A DNA stretch of 13,245 nucleotides from Acanthaster planci (lineage: Eukaryota; Echinodermata; Asteroidea; Valvatida; Acanthasteridae), in contig NW_019091466.1 of assembly GCF_001949145.1 (NCBI RefSeq), forward strand, positions 362,802-376,046, written 5' to 3'. A program made the position numbers and the translations under genes. The notes under the pieces were generated by a model. The model was not told the origin of the DNA. It searched no databases and saw nothing but the letters and a program-made list of their open reading frames with translations. This document shows positions 1 through 7,989 of the stretch, one piece after another. Position 1 is the stretch's first letter, and each line of letters starts with the position of its first letter.

Positions 1-455
1 GAACAAGAGAGGGCATTTTTTACACAACAAAGTGGTCTTTTGGTGGAAACTCCCCCGTGCGTGTGCAGGTTCCAGTGTATTTGGCACAGGATACACTGAG
101 CACGCAAGACCAATTTCTGATTGAATGCTATGGCCCTTGTGTGTACATTAGATGCATGCGCAAACCTGGTTGAGAAATTTACTGGTAAGGGTGCATATCA
201 CCTCATTGTGGACGAACAGTAGTGAACATACATGTACATGTGTATGCAGCCATTGCAAATGAAATTTAAACACAAGGCTATCACACAGTGAAATCATTTC
301 ACAAACAAGTGAAACATGTAGATTCCCTGTGCACAAGTAAAACCTAGGCCTGCATGTATGAGACTGATTTGAAGTAAATGCTTTTGAATTTTCTCAGCTA
401 CATTTAACTTTTATTGTTGTCACTTTCTGATTGCTGATATACATGTACTTGTAAC
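1..455. other. Gene-free AT-rich spacer
   Basis: No convincing exon or RNA gene is visible. The stretch holds scattered TACATGTA palindromes (229-236, 440-447). The only open frames are short minus-strand reads without splice-site or composition support. Confidence 0.5.
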
Positions 456-797
456 ATTTTGTCACTTGTGTCAGTTCACATGTATACATATACATGCACA
501 AGTATGTGTTTCTCTACATTTGTCACTTGTGTCAGTTCACATGTATACATATGACATGCACAAGTATGTGTTTCTCTATATTTTGTCACTTGTGTCAGTT
601 CACATGTATACATATACATGCACAAGTATGTGTTTCTCTACATTTTGTCACTTGTGTCAGTTCACACGTATACATATACATGCACAAGTATGTGTTTCTC
701 TACNTACATTTGTACATGCACAAGTATGTGTTTCTCTACATTTGTCACTTGTGTCAGTTCACATACATGCACAAGTATGTGTTTCTCTACATTTTGT
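456..797. repeat. Tandem repeat array, ~62-bp unit, about 5.5 copies
   Basis: Each unit begins near GTCACTTGTGTCAGTTCACA, continues through TGTATACATATACATGCACA and ends in AGTATGTGTTTCTCTACATT. Unit starts fall at 461, 522, 585, 647 and 744, so periods are 61, 63 and 62 bp. The fourth interval is enlarged to 97 bp by a partial copy (about 712-743) next to the N at 704. The last copy lacks about 12 bp of the central TATACATA part. The unit contains almost no stop codon on the plus strand in any frame, so overlapping open frames of up to 173 codons run through the array. They are a by-product of the repeat and are not treated as genes. Confidence 0.95.
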
Positions 798-2768
798 CTC
801 ATCTCATGCTAAAGTAGCTCACTGCATTAGTAGATTACATAGTGAAATATTTCAAATGTTGCCGCTAATACTCTCAAAAATTTGTTTTCAGTCATGGGCA
901 TTTGGATACCATCAGCAGTGCTATAAACATTTCTGCAATGTTTCCCTGATGGGCCATGTAGAAAGACATTCAGAACAAAAAAAATGACAGTGTGAGAGAC
1001 AAGGTACATGTATGGTACCTATTTATTTTTCCATGGGGTCATTTCCGTGTTGGTTTATCCAGGGTTTATGTGAAGTTGAGATTTCAGTTTGTGTCATTGT
1101 TTCATAATAGTCAAAAATACTGTAATGTACAAGCCTCACTTTGCAAAATATAATTTTTCAATTCTTTTCTTATATAAGACCATTCATTGTTCACGTTTAC
1201 ATGAATGCAGCATCTTACAAAAATGTATGTTCTCTTCAATTATTTTTTGCAATACATGTAGATTTCAATTTAAAGACTGAAATTTCTGTTAACATGAACT
1301 CCAATGTTGCTCAAACGAATGAATACAAATGGTATAAAATTAAACATAAACAAGCTGAATTAAAAATAAGCCCAAAACATGAAGTCAATGATTATGTTTT
1401 ACTAAAATCTGAAGGCTAAATTTGGTTATAAAACTTTGTTTTGTATGAGACAATGCAAGTTTCAGAATATAAAATTGCTGTTACTGTAATTTCCTGATAC
1501 ACCCTGTGTTTGAGATTAGAGATACAGTAATAAGAGATACAGTCTTCCATGCCCCCAAACATGCATGCCTTAAGCTTGCATATTCAGAGGTTAACACTCT
1601 GTTGCAAGTGGGTGTCAGTTCATGAAAACAGCAGTATCAACATTCTCGGTTTCACGAATTACCACCCAGTAGTACGTGCACACATCGCACACTGAAGTGA
1701 AACAGACTGATTTTTGCTTTTGCAAACTGGCACATAAGCTTATTAAGGTTATTCAGCATAGAGAAAAAATGATTTGAAAGGTTTGACGATCATTTAATCC
1801 ATCCATATACTTGGTGCCTCATCCCAAAATTTAATTAAAATTTGTTTGAACTACTTAAACAAAGATTGGTCTTTGTTAGTGAAAATGAAAATGCATAGAG
1901 TGTGTACTGGAAGTGCTGCATGGCACTGGGTGCTACTTTATGAAAACGAAAATCACTCTGTTCTCTAAATATGCACACAACTGAGATCACCTCGCGCACA
2001 ACTGAGTGCTACTTCCTGGTGTCGGTGATGAATTGTGGTCAGTGTGAATATATTTTTTCTTGCTTACTACAACTGTATTGTAAATACATCTTTGTGCCAG
2101 GATCTCGAATCCAAGTGAACTTGACGTGTGGAATAAATTTACAAATGAAAGAGTTCATTGAAAGTAGAGATTATCATTAAAGAAGTTCATTAATTCACAC
2201 TTGTGTTTCAACAATCCTACCCTCTACATTAAGGTAAAAACGGCATTGATGAAAAATTCAGCAAGACTAAGCTTGGCTCGTAAAAAGTCTCTGAGTTTCA
2301 ATGGGAAAGGAAATTTCCCATTAGCACCCACTTTATAACAATCTTTTTTTCACTTATGAAAAATTATAAGCCCGGAAACAGACGCCAACAATCCCTTTTG
2401 TAGCAAACACCAGCAATAAGCAATCTTCCCACAGAAAATGTATATGGTTTTCCAACCCTGGTCAACAGAGGGCGCCCCATTTATACTGATAACTGGAATG
2501 CAAATATTTAAAAAATTGGTGAACTTGGAACTGTGGATTTTGTGATCTATATGGTCTCAACTAACAAATGGAAGTAATTTCACTTAGATCCAAAAATTAC
2601 CACGATACAGTACATGTACGGTATCACAAATTGGCATTTACTTCATGCAATGTGAGACCATCTCTTTGTTTTAAATACATGTACCTGTATATTACTGTGC
2701 AAGGAAGGGTATGACACAATTTGGCAGAGATGAGAATGGCAAAAGAAAGGGAAGAACTGTACACATAC
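798..2768. other. Gene-free region downstream of the NUDT18-like exons
   Basis: Read on the minus strand this is where later exons of the NUDT18-like gene would lie, but nothing matching the expected continuation (after the Thr-Gly at the end of exon 2) was found. On the plus strand a CAG acceptor-like site (near 890) precedes a 32-codon frame to 987 with a ...SLMGHVERH... piece that resembles half of a C2H2 zinc finger. The Cys spacing is wrong, so it is not called. A CTCF-like string occurs at 2462-2475. Confidence 0.4.
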
Positions 2769-2895
2769 CGGTAATATATCCAATGAAAGTAAATCTCATC
2801 CAGTAACCAAACAGATGATTGCTTTCTACTCGCACTACTGTTGATGGTTGGAATTCAAGACCAGTTTCTTCTAGAACCTCTCTCTGTATGGCTTC
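2769..2895 (-). CDS. NUDT18: NUDT18-like Nudix hydrolase, coding exon 2 (partial gene)
   Basis: This exon encodes the second half of the Nudix box and the strand after it: EAIQREVLEETGLE, then ...VRVESNHLFGYWMRFTFIGYITG. Acceptor (minus strand): a T-rich run ending TTTTTTGCAG directly before GAAGCC (AG at 2897-2896). Donor: ACCG followed by GTATGTGT, so the exon is 127 bases, starting in phase 0 and ending in phase 1. REVLEE carries the metal-binding glutamates of the family. The spliced product has a perfect GX5EX7REUXEEXGU motif across the exon junction. Vertebrate NUDT18 proteins are about 320 residues; only about 130 are visible here, so roughly the last 190 residues are missing. They may lie beyond the window edge, in exons not recognised, or be lost. 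Confidence 0.88.
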
Positions 2896-3628
2896 CTGCA
2901 AAAAATACCAGTAACACATTCAAGACCACTGGCAAATCCAAAGGCCCTTCTTCTCCTCCAAAAAGAGCAAAACTGGTTTGAAGAATAATAAACAAAAAAG
3001 CAGTATATGGGAGACTTTACACTTCCCTTACACCAGACGCATGCACAGGTATAAATTTAGCCACACCCCTCAGAAAGGCCATGAAAGGTTACATGAAGAA
3101 CTTACAAAATTCAACTAGTGTACCCCACTCTCTACACAATTGGTTCTAGATCAATCCTTGTTCAAGATACATGTACTTTAAGGGGAGTTAGGTTGGTGTA
3201 GTGTTTCTTTCCTCGCCTTCCACCTCCGGGGGCCCGAGTTCGAATCCAGCTCAGTCCACATGTGAATTGGGTTTCCACTGAGTCCATGCGTTTTCCCCGA
3301 AACATTTATCTGGGGTTTTCCTCCCACCTCTAAAACTTAAACATTCCCTCATTGTTTTCTTTACCCATTATCATCCTGTAATTGGCACTAAATGTGCTGT
3401 TGATCAGATGTAAATAAACAAAAATAAATAATTCAGCTATTCATTTGCTAACGGAATCTTCTTAAATGCAGACTTGACATAGACTTGTCATACTGCTACA
3501 GTACAAACTTTAGAACTATAGTCAAATTTTGTAGTACAAACAACAGTACATGTATGTCCATATTATGCATTATCCCTTCCCTTTGTGGCATGATTGAATG
3601 GGGGCAAATTACTGTACATGTACATTAC
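2896..3628 (-). other. Intron of the NUDT18-like gene
   Basis: A 733-bp phase-0 intron with donor CAG|GTAATG (boundary 3629/3628) and acceptor TTTTGCAG|GAA (boundary 2896/2895). It interrupts the Nudix box between its GX5E half and its REUXEEXGU half. It contains an antisense tRNA-derived SINE and two TACATGTA sites close to the donor (3547-3554 and 3615-3622). Confidence 0.85.
3184..3432 (+). mobile_element. tRNA-derived SINE
   Basis: The 5' part looks like an RNA polymerase III promoter. An A-box-like TGGTGTAGTGT lies at 3194-3204 (one mismatch at the last position of TRGYNNARNNG). A perfect B box GTTCGAATC lies at 3238-3246 inside CCCGAGTTCGAATCC, 44 bases further on. A non-tRNA body follows with TGGGGTTTTCCTCCCACCTC, a type of sequence common in invertebrate tRNA-SINEs, and an A-rich tail of TAAATAAA type ends near 3432. 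It lies inside the Nudix gene intron in antisense orientation. The tRNA-like part does not fold as a normal functional tRNA. Exact ends and target-site duplications were not resolved. Confidence 0.8.
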
Positions 3629-3892
3629 CTGTAGTGTTTCATTAGGCTCTGAATGTCCTGCTGGTAGATACCACCGACCACGACAAGATTCCTTGGCTTC
3701 CTGAATTAAAACCACTCGGCACTTGTCGTCAAAAATCACAGCAGCTACTATGATGGATAGGTTGTCTCTCAGTACTAGAGGTCGCTGGTGGGTTTTAGCA
3801 GGAGCTTTGAAGAAAAAGTCATATTTTGGAACAGGCACAGGAGGAGGACAGCCTGCTAGCAGGTTGGCAAGACAACGCTCAATCTCAGACAT
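3629..3892 (-). CDS. NUDT18: NUDT18-like Nudix hydrolase, coding exon 1
   Basis: It encodes about 88 residues: an N-terminal helix (MSEIERCLANLLAG), a Pro-rich linker, strand LSIIVAAVIFDDKCRVVLIQ, the NUDT18 signature IQEAK..CRG.WYLPAG, and the first Nudix-box half GHSEPNETLQ. The exon ends at the CAG donor at 3629. Known for the family: Nudix fold, Mg2+-dependent hydrolysis of 8-oxo-dGDP/8-oxo-GDP and related oxidised diphosphates to monophosphates. I chose the ATG at 3892-3890 because it has A at -3 and matches the short N-terminus of vertebrate NUDT18, and because an acceptor-like TTTTGCCTCCACAG ends just upstream (3899), suggesting a 5'UTR intron. The frame stays open to an ATG at 3976, giving 28 extra residues that do not look protein-like, so that start is less likely. 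No stop or frameshift is seen. Confidence 0.88.
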
Positions 3893-4600
3893 GTTGTGCT
3901 GTGGAGGCAAAACACAAGCCAAATCATGCAGTATTTCATATACCAGTATATCACAACCAGTATTTAGTACTGTCATTTTGGTTACTTTCTTAGCCAGACA
4001 AACATACAGACAATAAAAAAAAGGGTTCCGACGAATATCGTTTTTGTAACAAGAAAAAGTAAAGTACTCTTTTACAATTAAGAACTACAAGCTCTGTACA
4101 TGTATTTCTTGCGTTTGTTTTCATGTTCAGACACGATGAAATGGCCCAAATGAAAGTTAGCCCACATCACTCTTGATACCTAAAAACTGACGCCTTGAAA
4201 TATTCCTCCCATGTTCCAAAACAGACATTTTCAGAGATGGAACATTGGCCTACCTGCCTTTGTAGATGCCCCTAACTCTGCTACGAGCATTTTACTCTGA
4301 AACTTATCCAGCTGTAATATTGAGACAGGTCAAAATGAATTCATATTTATCCCTTGTTCTTTTCAAGATAGTACACAGTCTTATAGGTTCCTTGGGAACA
4401 AACCACTCAGTTACTCCTGCTCCAAGGAAATCTTTCTCCAAGCACTAAAAGAAATAGGTGCAACTCATACTAGTTGTATGGTCTTCATACAATGCACCTC
4501 ACACCTAAAGGAATACCTAAAGAAATTATCATGAACCGTAGCAGGTGGGAAACAACTTTCTAAGAATAGATACGTGAAACACAGTGTTGACATGAGATTG
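3893..4600. other. Upstream flank of the NUDT18-like gene
   Basis: The transcription start of the minus-strand gene should lie here, but no TATA box or CpG-rich block is visible. On the plus strand there are three acceptor-like sites in 170 bases: TTGTTTTCATGTTCAG near 4130, ACATTTTCAG near 4234 and CCTACCTGCCTTTGTAG ending at 4265. The last is followed by a 60-codon frame to 4448 that contains a CAG|GTCAAA donor-like site near 4330. These might be exons of a divergent gene, but no product is recognised. Confidence 0.3.
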
Positions 4601-4804
4601 AGTGTCGGAAAGCTGCCGATAAATGAACAAGAAAAGAGGGAGCCGGGTGATGTCCAAAGGGTCTAGAGGACCAAGATACATGAACATGTACCAAGTGAAG
4701 CCTAAAGGGTCAAAACTAGAGCTGCGTGCATTTGTCTCATGGACAAAACACGGCACTTCTACACATTTGGAGGTTTTCAAACAAAGTCTTCCCTGTCCAC
4801 ATGC

Positions 4805-5160
4805 TGCAAAGTTTCAACCTGATCGGACATGTACTCCATGAGATATAGTGCTTTGAAAAGTGCACCTTTAATGTCACATGACTTGTCGCAAGATGACATC
4901 ATCACATCAGGACAACTTTTGTCTTAAGCACTTTCCTAAGATATCTACAAGGTTTGAACCCAAACGGATATGTACTTCACGAGATATACATGTAGTGCTT
5001 TGAATAGTCTACCTTTAATGTCACGTGACTTGTCACATGATGAAGTCATCAACATGATGACGTCATCATCATATACGGTCACTGCTTGTCTAAAGCACTC
5101 CCCTTCTAATATATCTGCAAGGTTTCAACCCAATCTGACATATACAATACAAAATACAAT
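4805..5160. repeat. Tandem duplication, 142/170-bp unit, 2 copies plus a partial
   Basis: Copy 1 starts at 4805 (GCAAAGTTTCAACC), copy 2 at 4947 (ACAAGGTTTGAACC), and a truncated copy 3 at 5117 (GCAAGGTTTCAACC). Shared blocks in order: CGGA.ATGTACT, GAGATATA, GTGCTTTGAA, ACCTTTAATGTCAC, GTGACTTGTC or its variant, a GATGACATCAT block, then TAAGCACT and ATATCT. Copy 2 is longer because its GATGA/TCATC part is expanded. Related GATGACATCA-type sequence recurs at 5730 and in the 6102-6628 duplication, so this appears to be a dispersed repeat family. Confidence 0.85.
5020..5069. promoter_or_regulatory. Cluster of perfect palindromes: E-box and CRE-type
   Basis: GTCACGTGAC at 5020-5029 is a perfect palindrome with an E-box core and equals the motif known for MiT/TFE factors. 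ATGATGACGTCATCAT at 5054-5069 is a perfect 16-bp palindrome around the full CRE TGACGTCA (5058-5065). Both lie in copy 2 of the tandem repeat, where copy 1 has imperfect versions. Binding is inferred from consensus only, and the repeat origin argues for caution. Confidence 0.3.
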
Positions 5161-6101
5161 ACAAAACATTATTGTTATCATGGAATGAGCGCAGATTAGA
5201 GATTGCAAACATTTTTCCCTTTTGACATTCAATACAATGTGATCTGCTCTCAGCACCATGTACTTGGCAATTTTCCAACTCCTGACTATATACATGTATA
5301 TGCCCAAAGCACTGTGCGCTGCCTATGTTACAAGCAGATATTGGGCATCCGCACAAATAGTAGCCAATGCACACTATGCGAATGGGATTTTCGATTTTGC
5401 AAATGTTGTAAGGGGTGTTTGTCGTGGGCACTTCATCTGTGTGAAGAAGTACACCACTTATGCACTTCATGCAGTTGACTTCAATGTTTTAGCTATCATC
5501 TAATGAACAATTCACACTTAAATCTGTTACGGTTGATTTTGAAGACTAAAAGGACTTTTTATTATAACTTCCAGTATTGGCCTCAAATTTCACAGGTGGG
5601 TTGGCTGGGTAAAGATAATCATCTACATCAATTTTCAGGTGATTCGGAAGAACTTTACCACAGACATCTATTCAAAATTCATTTTGCAGAACTTTTAACC
5701 TGTCACTAGATGGCACTCAACAACTATGTGATGTCATCAGTACATGTAGATGATTTGAAGAATACTATACCCCAACTGACTAACAATGCTGAAACAACTT
5801 GATACCTATTACCACTTTTAACAATACGTCCACTTCCGCTTTCAACCAGAAGGAAGGGTCATGTGATTTGACCCACACGAGATGAAGAACAAATTTTACT
5901 CTGCCACTTGCTGCAAACAGAATGTTGCGGGAGGTCACAGTTGATTTTATATGGCTCTTTACAACATTTACATTATATTTAAAATTTCATTAAACATCAA
6001 ACATCGCTAAATTACCAAAATGGTGCCTCGAAAACATGTACAAAGTCAATGGGCTGAAATTTATTAAATTTTGAATTAAATAAAAATATCAATAATAAAT
6101 T
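5161..6101. other. Spacer with an unidentified Cys-rich open stretch
   Basis: Between about 5200 and 5480 both strands stay open. The plus-strand frame (5203-5478) ends in a Cys-dense run, CTLCEWDFRFCKCCKGC followed by more Cys/His. The minus-strand frame (5470-5090) is also Cys-rich. Neither has a convincing splice acceptor or a recognised domain. It could be the remnant of a zinc-ribbon-containing transposon protein, but that is a guess. From 5500 to 6100 no gene is seen; two acceptor-like CAG sites occur near 5596 and 5638. Confidence 0.25.
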
Positions 6102-6628
6102 ATCACTTGATGACATCATTGTGATGTTATTCCTCTAGGACCATCTATGCAGAGGGGTTCTTTACTGACGTAAGTTTGATGAAAGTTTCTAAAGGACCAA
6201 AGTCATGGGTAGAAAAAACGTTAACAAAACAAATGGACTTTTTGTCAGAAGAAGAAGAAAAAAAATAAAAACCAAAAAAGAATGTCTTTTTTTTCGCAAA
6301 ATTGCAAAAAAGCCAAAAACAGAACAGAAGGAATGCCTTTTTCGCAAAGTTGCGAAAAAGCCAATCACTTGATGACATCATCACGATGTCATGATTAGAG
6401 GCACATCTTTGCTATAGGGTCTTTGCTTGAGGCAACTTTCATGAAGATCTGAAATTGCAAAGAGACATGACCTAGAGAAAAACTGTGTACAAAAGAAACC
6501 TGATATTCGGAGAACAAGGAAGAGAAGAAGAGAAAATTTTGACAAGAAAAATGGCTTCTATTCATTTTGCAAAAGACCCCCCCCAAAAAAACACAACAGA
6601 TGGCTTTTTGCAAAATTGGGAAAGACAC
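6102..6628. repeat. Diverged direct duplication of a 262-bp unit
   Basis: Copy A starts at 6102 and copy B at 6364, both with ATCACTTGATGACATCA. The order of shared blocks is the same in both: GATGT.AT...TAGAGG or TAGGACC, a TTCTTTACT/TCTTTGCTT block, a ...TTTCATGAA/GAAAGTTTCT block, AGTCATG/GACATGACC, GAAGAAGA purine run, and a final TTTTTCGCAA/TTTTTGCAAA hairpin region. Divergence is substantial, so this is an old tandem duplication or two neighbouring copies of the dispersed repeat also seen at 4805-5160. Confidence 0.7.
6337..6360. repeat. Perfect 11-bp-arm hairpin
   Basis: Arms CTTTTTCGCAA (6337-6347) and TTGCGAAAAAG (6350-6360) are fully complementary around a 2-base AG centre. A weaker version (TTTTTTCGCAAAATTGCAAAAAA) lies at about 6287-6311, and a decayed one ends copy B near 6602-6625. 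Confidence 0.8.
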
Positions 6629-6941
6629 ATGTGTTACATGTACATCTACAGTAAATGTTGGGCATTAGAGTTAAACTGCTTTCAGGCAAATGAGCACAGC
6701 CAGGAATATGAAAATGACAAAAAATGTGCATTCTTGAATTTGAAAGGTTTACGTCCTAACCGATTCGCATCATGGAATATCTACCTTTCAAGTTGTTTCT
6801 CCGATTTAAACCAGCGTTGGCTAGCTACAGTATGTAAATCTGTAGGAACATGTACATAAAAGCTTTACTCCTGGCCCAGGCCATAACTTGAGTAACTTTT
6901 CTGCTGGGGGCACTACTATTTTTCTTCATTCACCTGCACAG

Positions 6942-7060
6942 TGATTGCTTATGAAGTCACAAACCGAGACATGCAGTCAGCACCCAGTGTATTGAAGGCA
7001 CACAAACTTCATTATCTCACAAGTTCAAATGGATTTAGAAGTGAAATATGCTACATTCAA
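6942..7060 (+). CDS. Possible internal exon of an unrecognised plus-strand gene
   Basis: A strong acceptor, ATTTTTCTTCATTCACCTGCACAG, ends at 6941. The frame then reads IAYEVTNRDMQSAPSVLKAH and continues KLHYLTSSNGFRSEICYIQ, staying open to a TAG at 7153. Phase at the acceptor is 1 (two bases TG before ATT). The 3' end is uncertain: weak GT sites follow AGA-A (about 7041) and ATT-CAA (about 7060), and the latter would be phase 0, fitting the exon at 7902. No family is recognised. It could be a chance open frame beside a good acceptor. Confidence 0.3.
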
Positions 7061-7901
7061 GTTATGAAATTCTATCAAATGACTGTGTGGAGGTGGGGAC
7101 TTTTTACACCCACAACAAGAAAGTCTGGTGACCAGCTTATTTGGGAACCATAGTTCACTGTCTCTTCAAATGAAGACCATGTGTACAACCTTGGAATTAC
7201 ATTCATACATGTACATATTCATCAAAGCCCCTGGTTACCACAGGAAATTATTTTGGTTGGAAAATACAGGGATTTGGCATATCATCTGGGAAGTACATGT
7301 ACATGTAGGCCTACCAGTATCGTACAGTACATGTATGTACATGTAAATTTCTAAACGATTAATCTGTTATGTATATTTTACATCAATTTGTCTTCGTAAA
7401 AGTTATTTTTAAGGGTTATTTATAACAGAGAAAGAGTTAACACTGAGATTTCACCAAAAGTCGATTGGCTAAATGCAAATTTTAAAAAGGAAAACACAAG
7501 GGCAAATAATAGAAATCCTCTGTTACAATTATCAGTGACATTTAAATAAGTAAAATGAAGAAAAATGACAAAAGTAAAATGGAAGGAGTATATATTCAGG
7601 AAAAATGATGAAACACATTAAAAAAGCAGTGCAATGAAAGGAGTGTTTCACTTGAAATTAACATTTGTAATCACAACAGAAAATATTAGTGCATCACAGG
7701 ACACCAAATCTCACAACGTCTAAAACAATAACTGTTAAGAGCATTTTTCACCATGTTTGACATTGCCATTTATAATTCGATGTCACAACTGTTATTTCTA
7801 TGTCTATCAAGTCAATTTTAATTTGCACCTTTATAAGAATGCAGTTAACTTTACTTTTTTTTAAATGTCGAGTTATATCACTGTATATTCTGTCACATAA
7901 G

Positions 7902-7989
7902 GATCTGCAAGGTGTCCAGGAACTCCTGCGGAACCTACCTAATAACTTCATGTTGCAATTTATGCTGGACTTAAGAAACGAAACATTTT
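7902..7989 (+). CDS. Probable internal exon of an unrecognised plus-strand gene
   Basis: The 29-codon frame reads DLQGVQELLRNLPNNFMLQF then MLDLRNETF. It is markedly more protein-like and has more C/G third positions than the AT-rich flanks, and its helix-like pattern of Leu/Phe/Met is regular. Acceptor: TTCTGTCACATAAG ending at 7901 (mediocre). Donor: ACATTTT|GTAATA. It starts in phase 0 and ends in phase 1 with a lone T, which would join the GC of the exon at 11394 to give Cys. The matching phase supports, but does not prove, that the two are consecutive exons. No homologous family is recognised. Confidence 0.4.

Noticed and set aside
466-987. 173-codon plus-strand open frame and two overlapping frames
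   Set aside because: They run through the 62-bp tandem array; openness in all frames follows from the unit lacking stop codons. The non-repeat tail has no recognised domain.
890-987. Zinc-finger-like ...CNVSLMGHVERH... after a CAG acceptor-like site
   Set aside because: The spacing between Cys and His does not fit a C2H2 finger, and there is no neighbouring finger or poly(A) signal.
1680-1705. Possible third NUDT18 exon on the minus strand after a CACTTCAG acceptor-like site
   Set aside because: The frame gives a short peptide ending in a stop with no resemblance to the family's next segment.
3184-3256. Functional tRNA gene
   Set aside because: Only the internal promoter boxes are tRNA-like; acceptor and anticodon stems do not form, and a SINE body follows.
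3723-4016. 97-codon plus-strand frame
   Set aside because: It is the antisense shadow of NUDT18-like coding exon 1.
5090-5470. 126-codon minus-strand frame as a gene
   Set aside because: It has no acceptor with a pyrimidine tract, no domain, and overlaps an equally open plus-strand frame.
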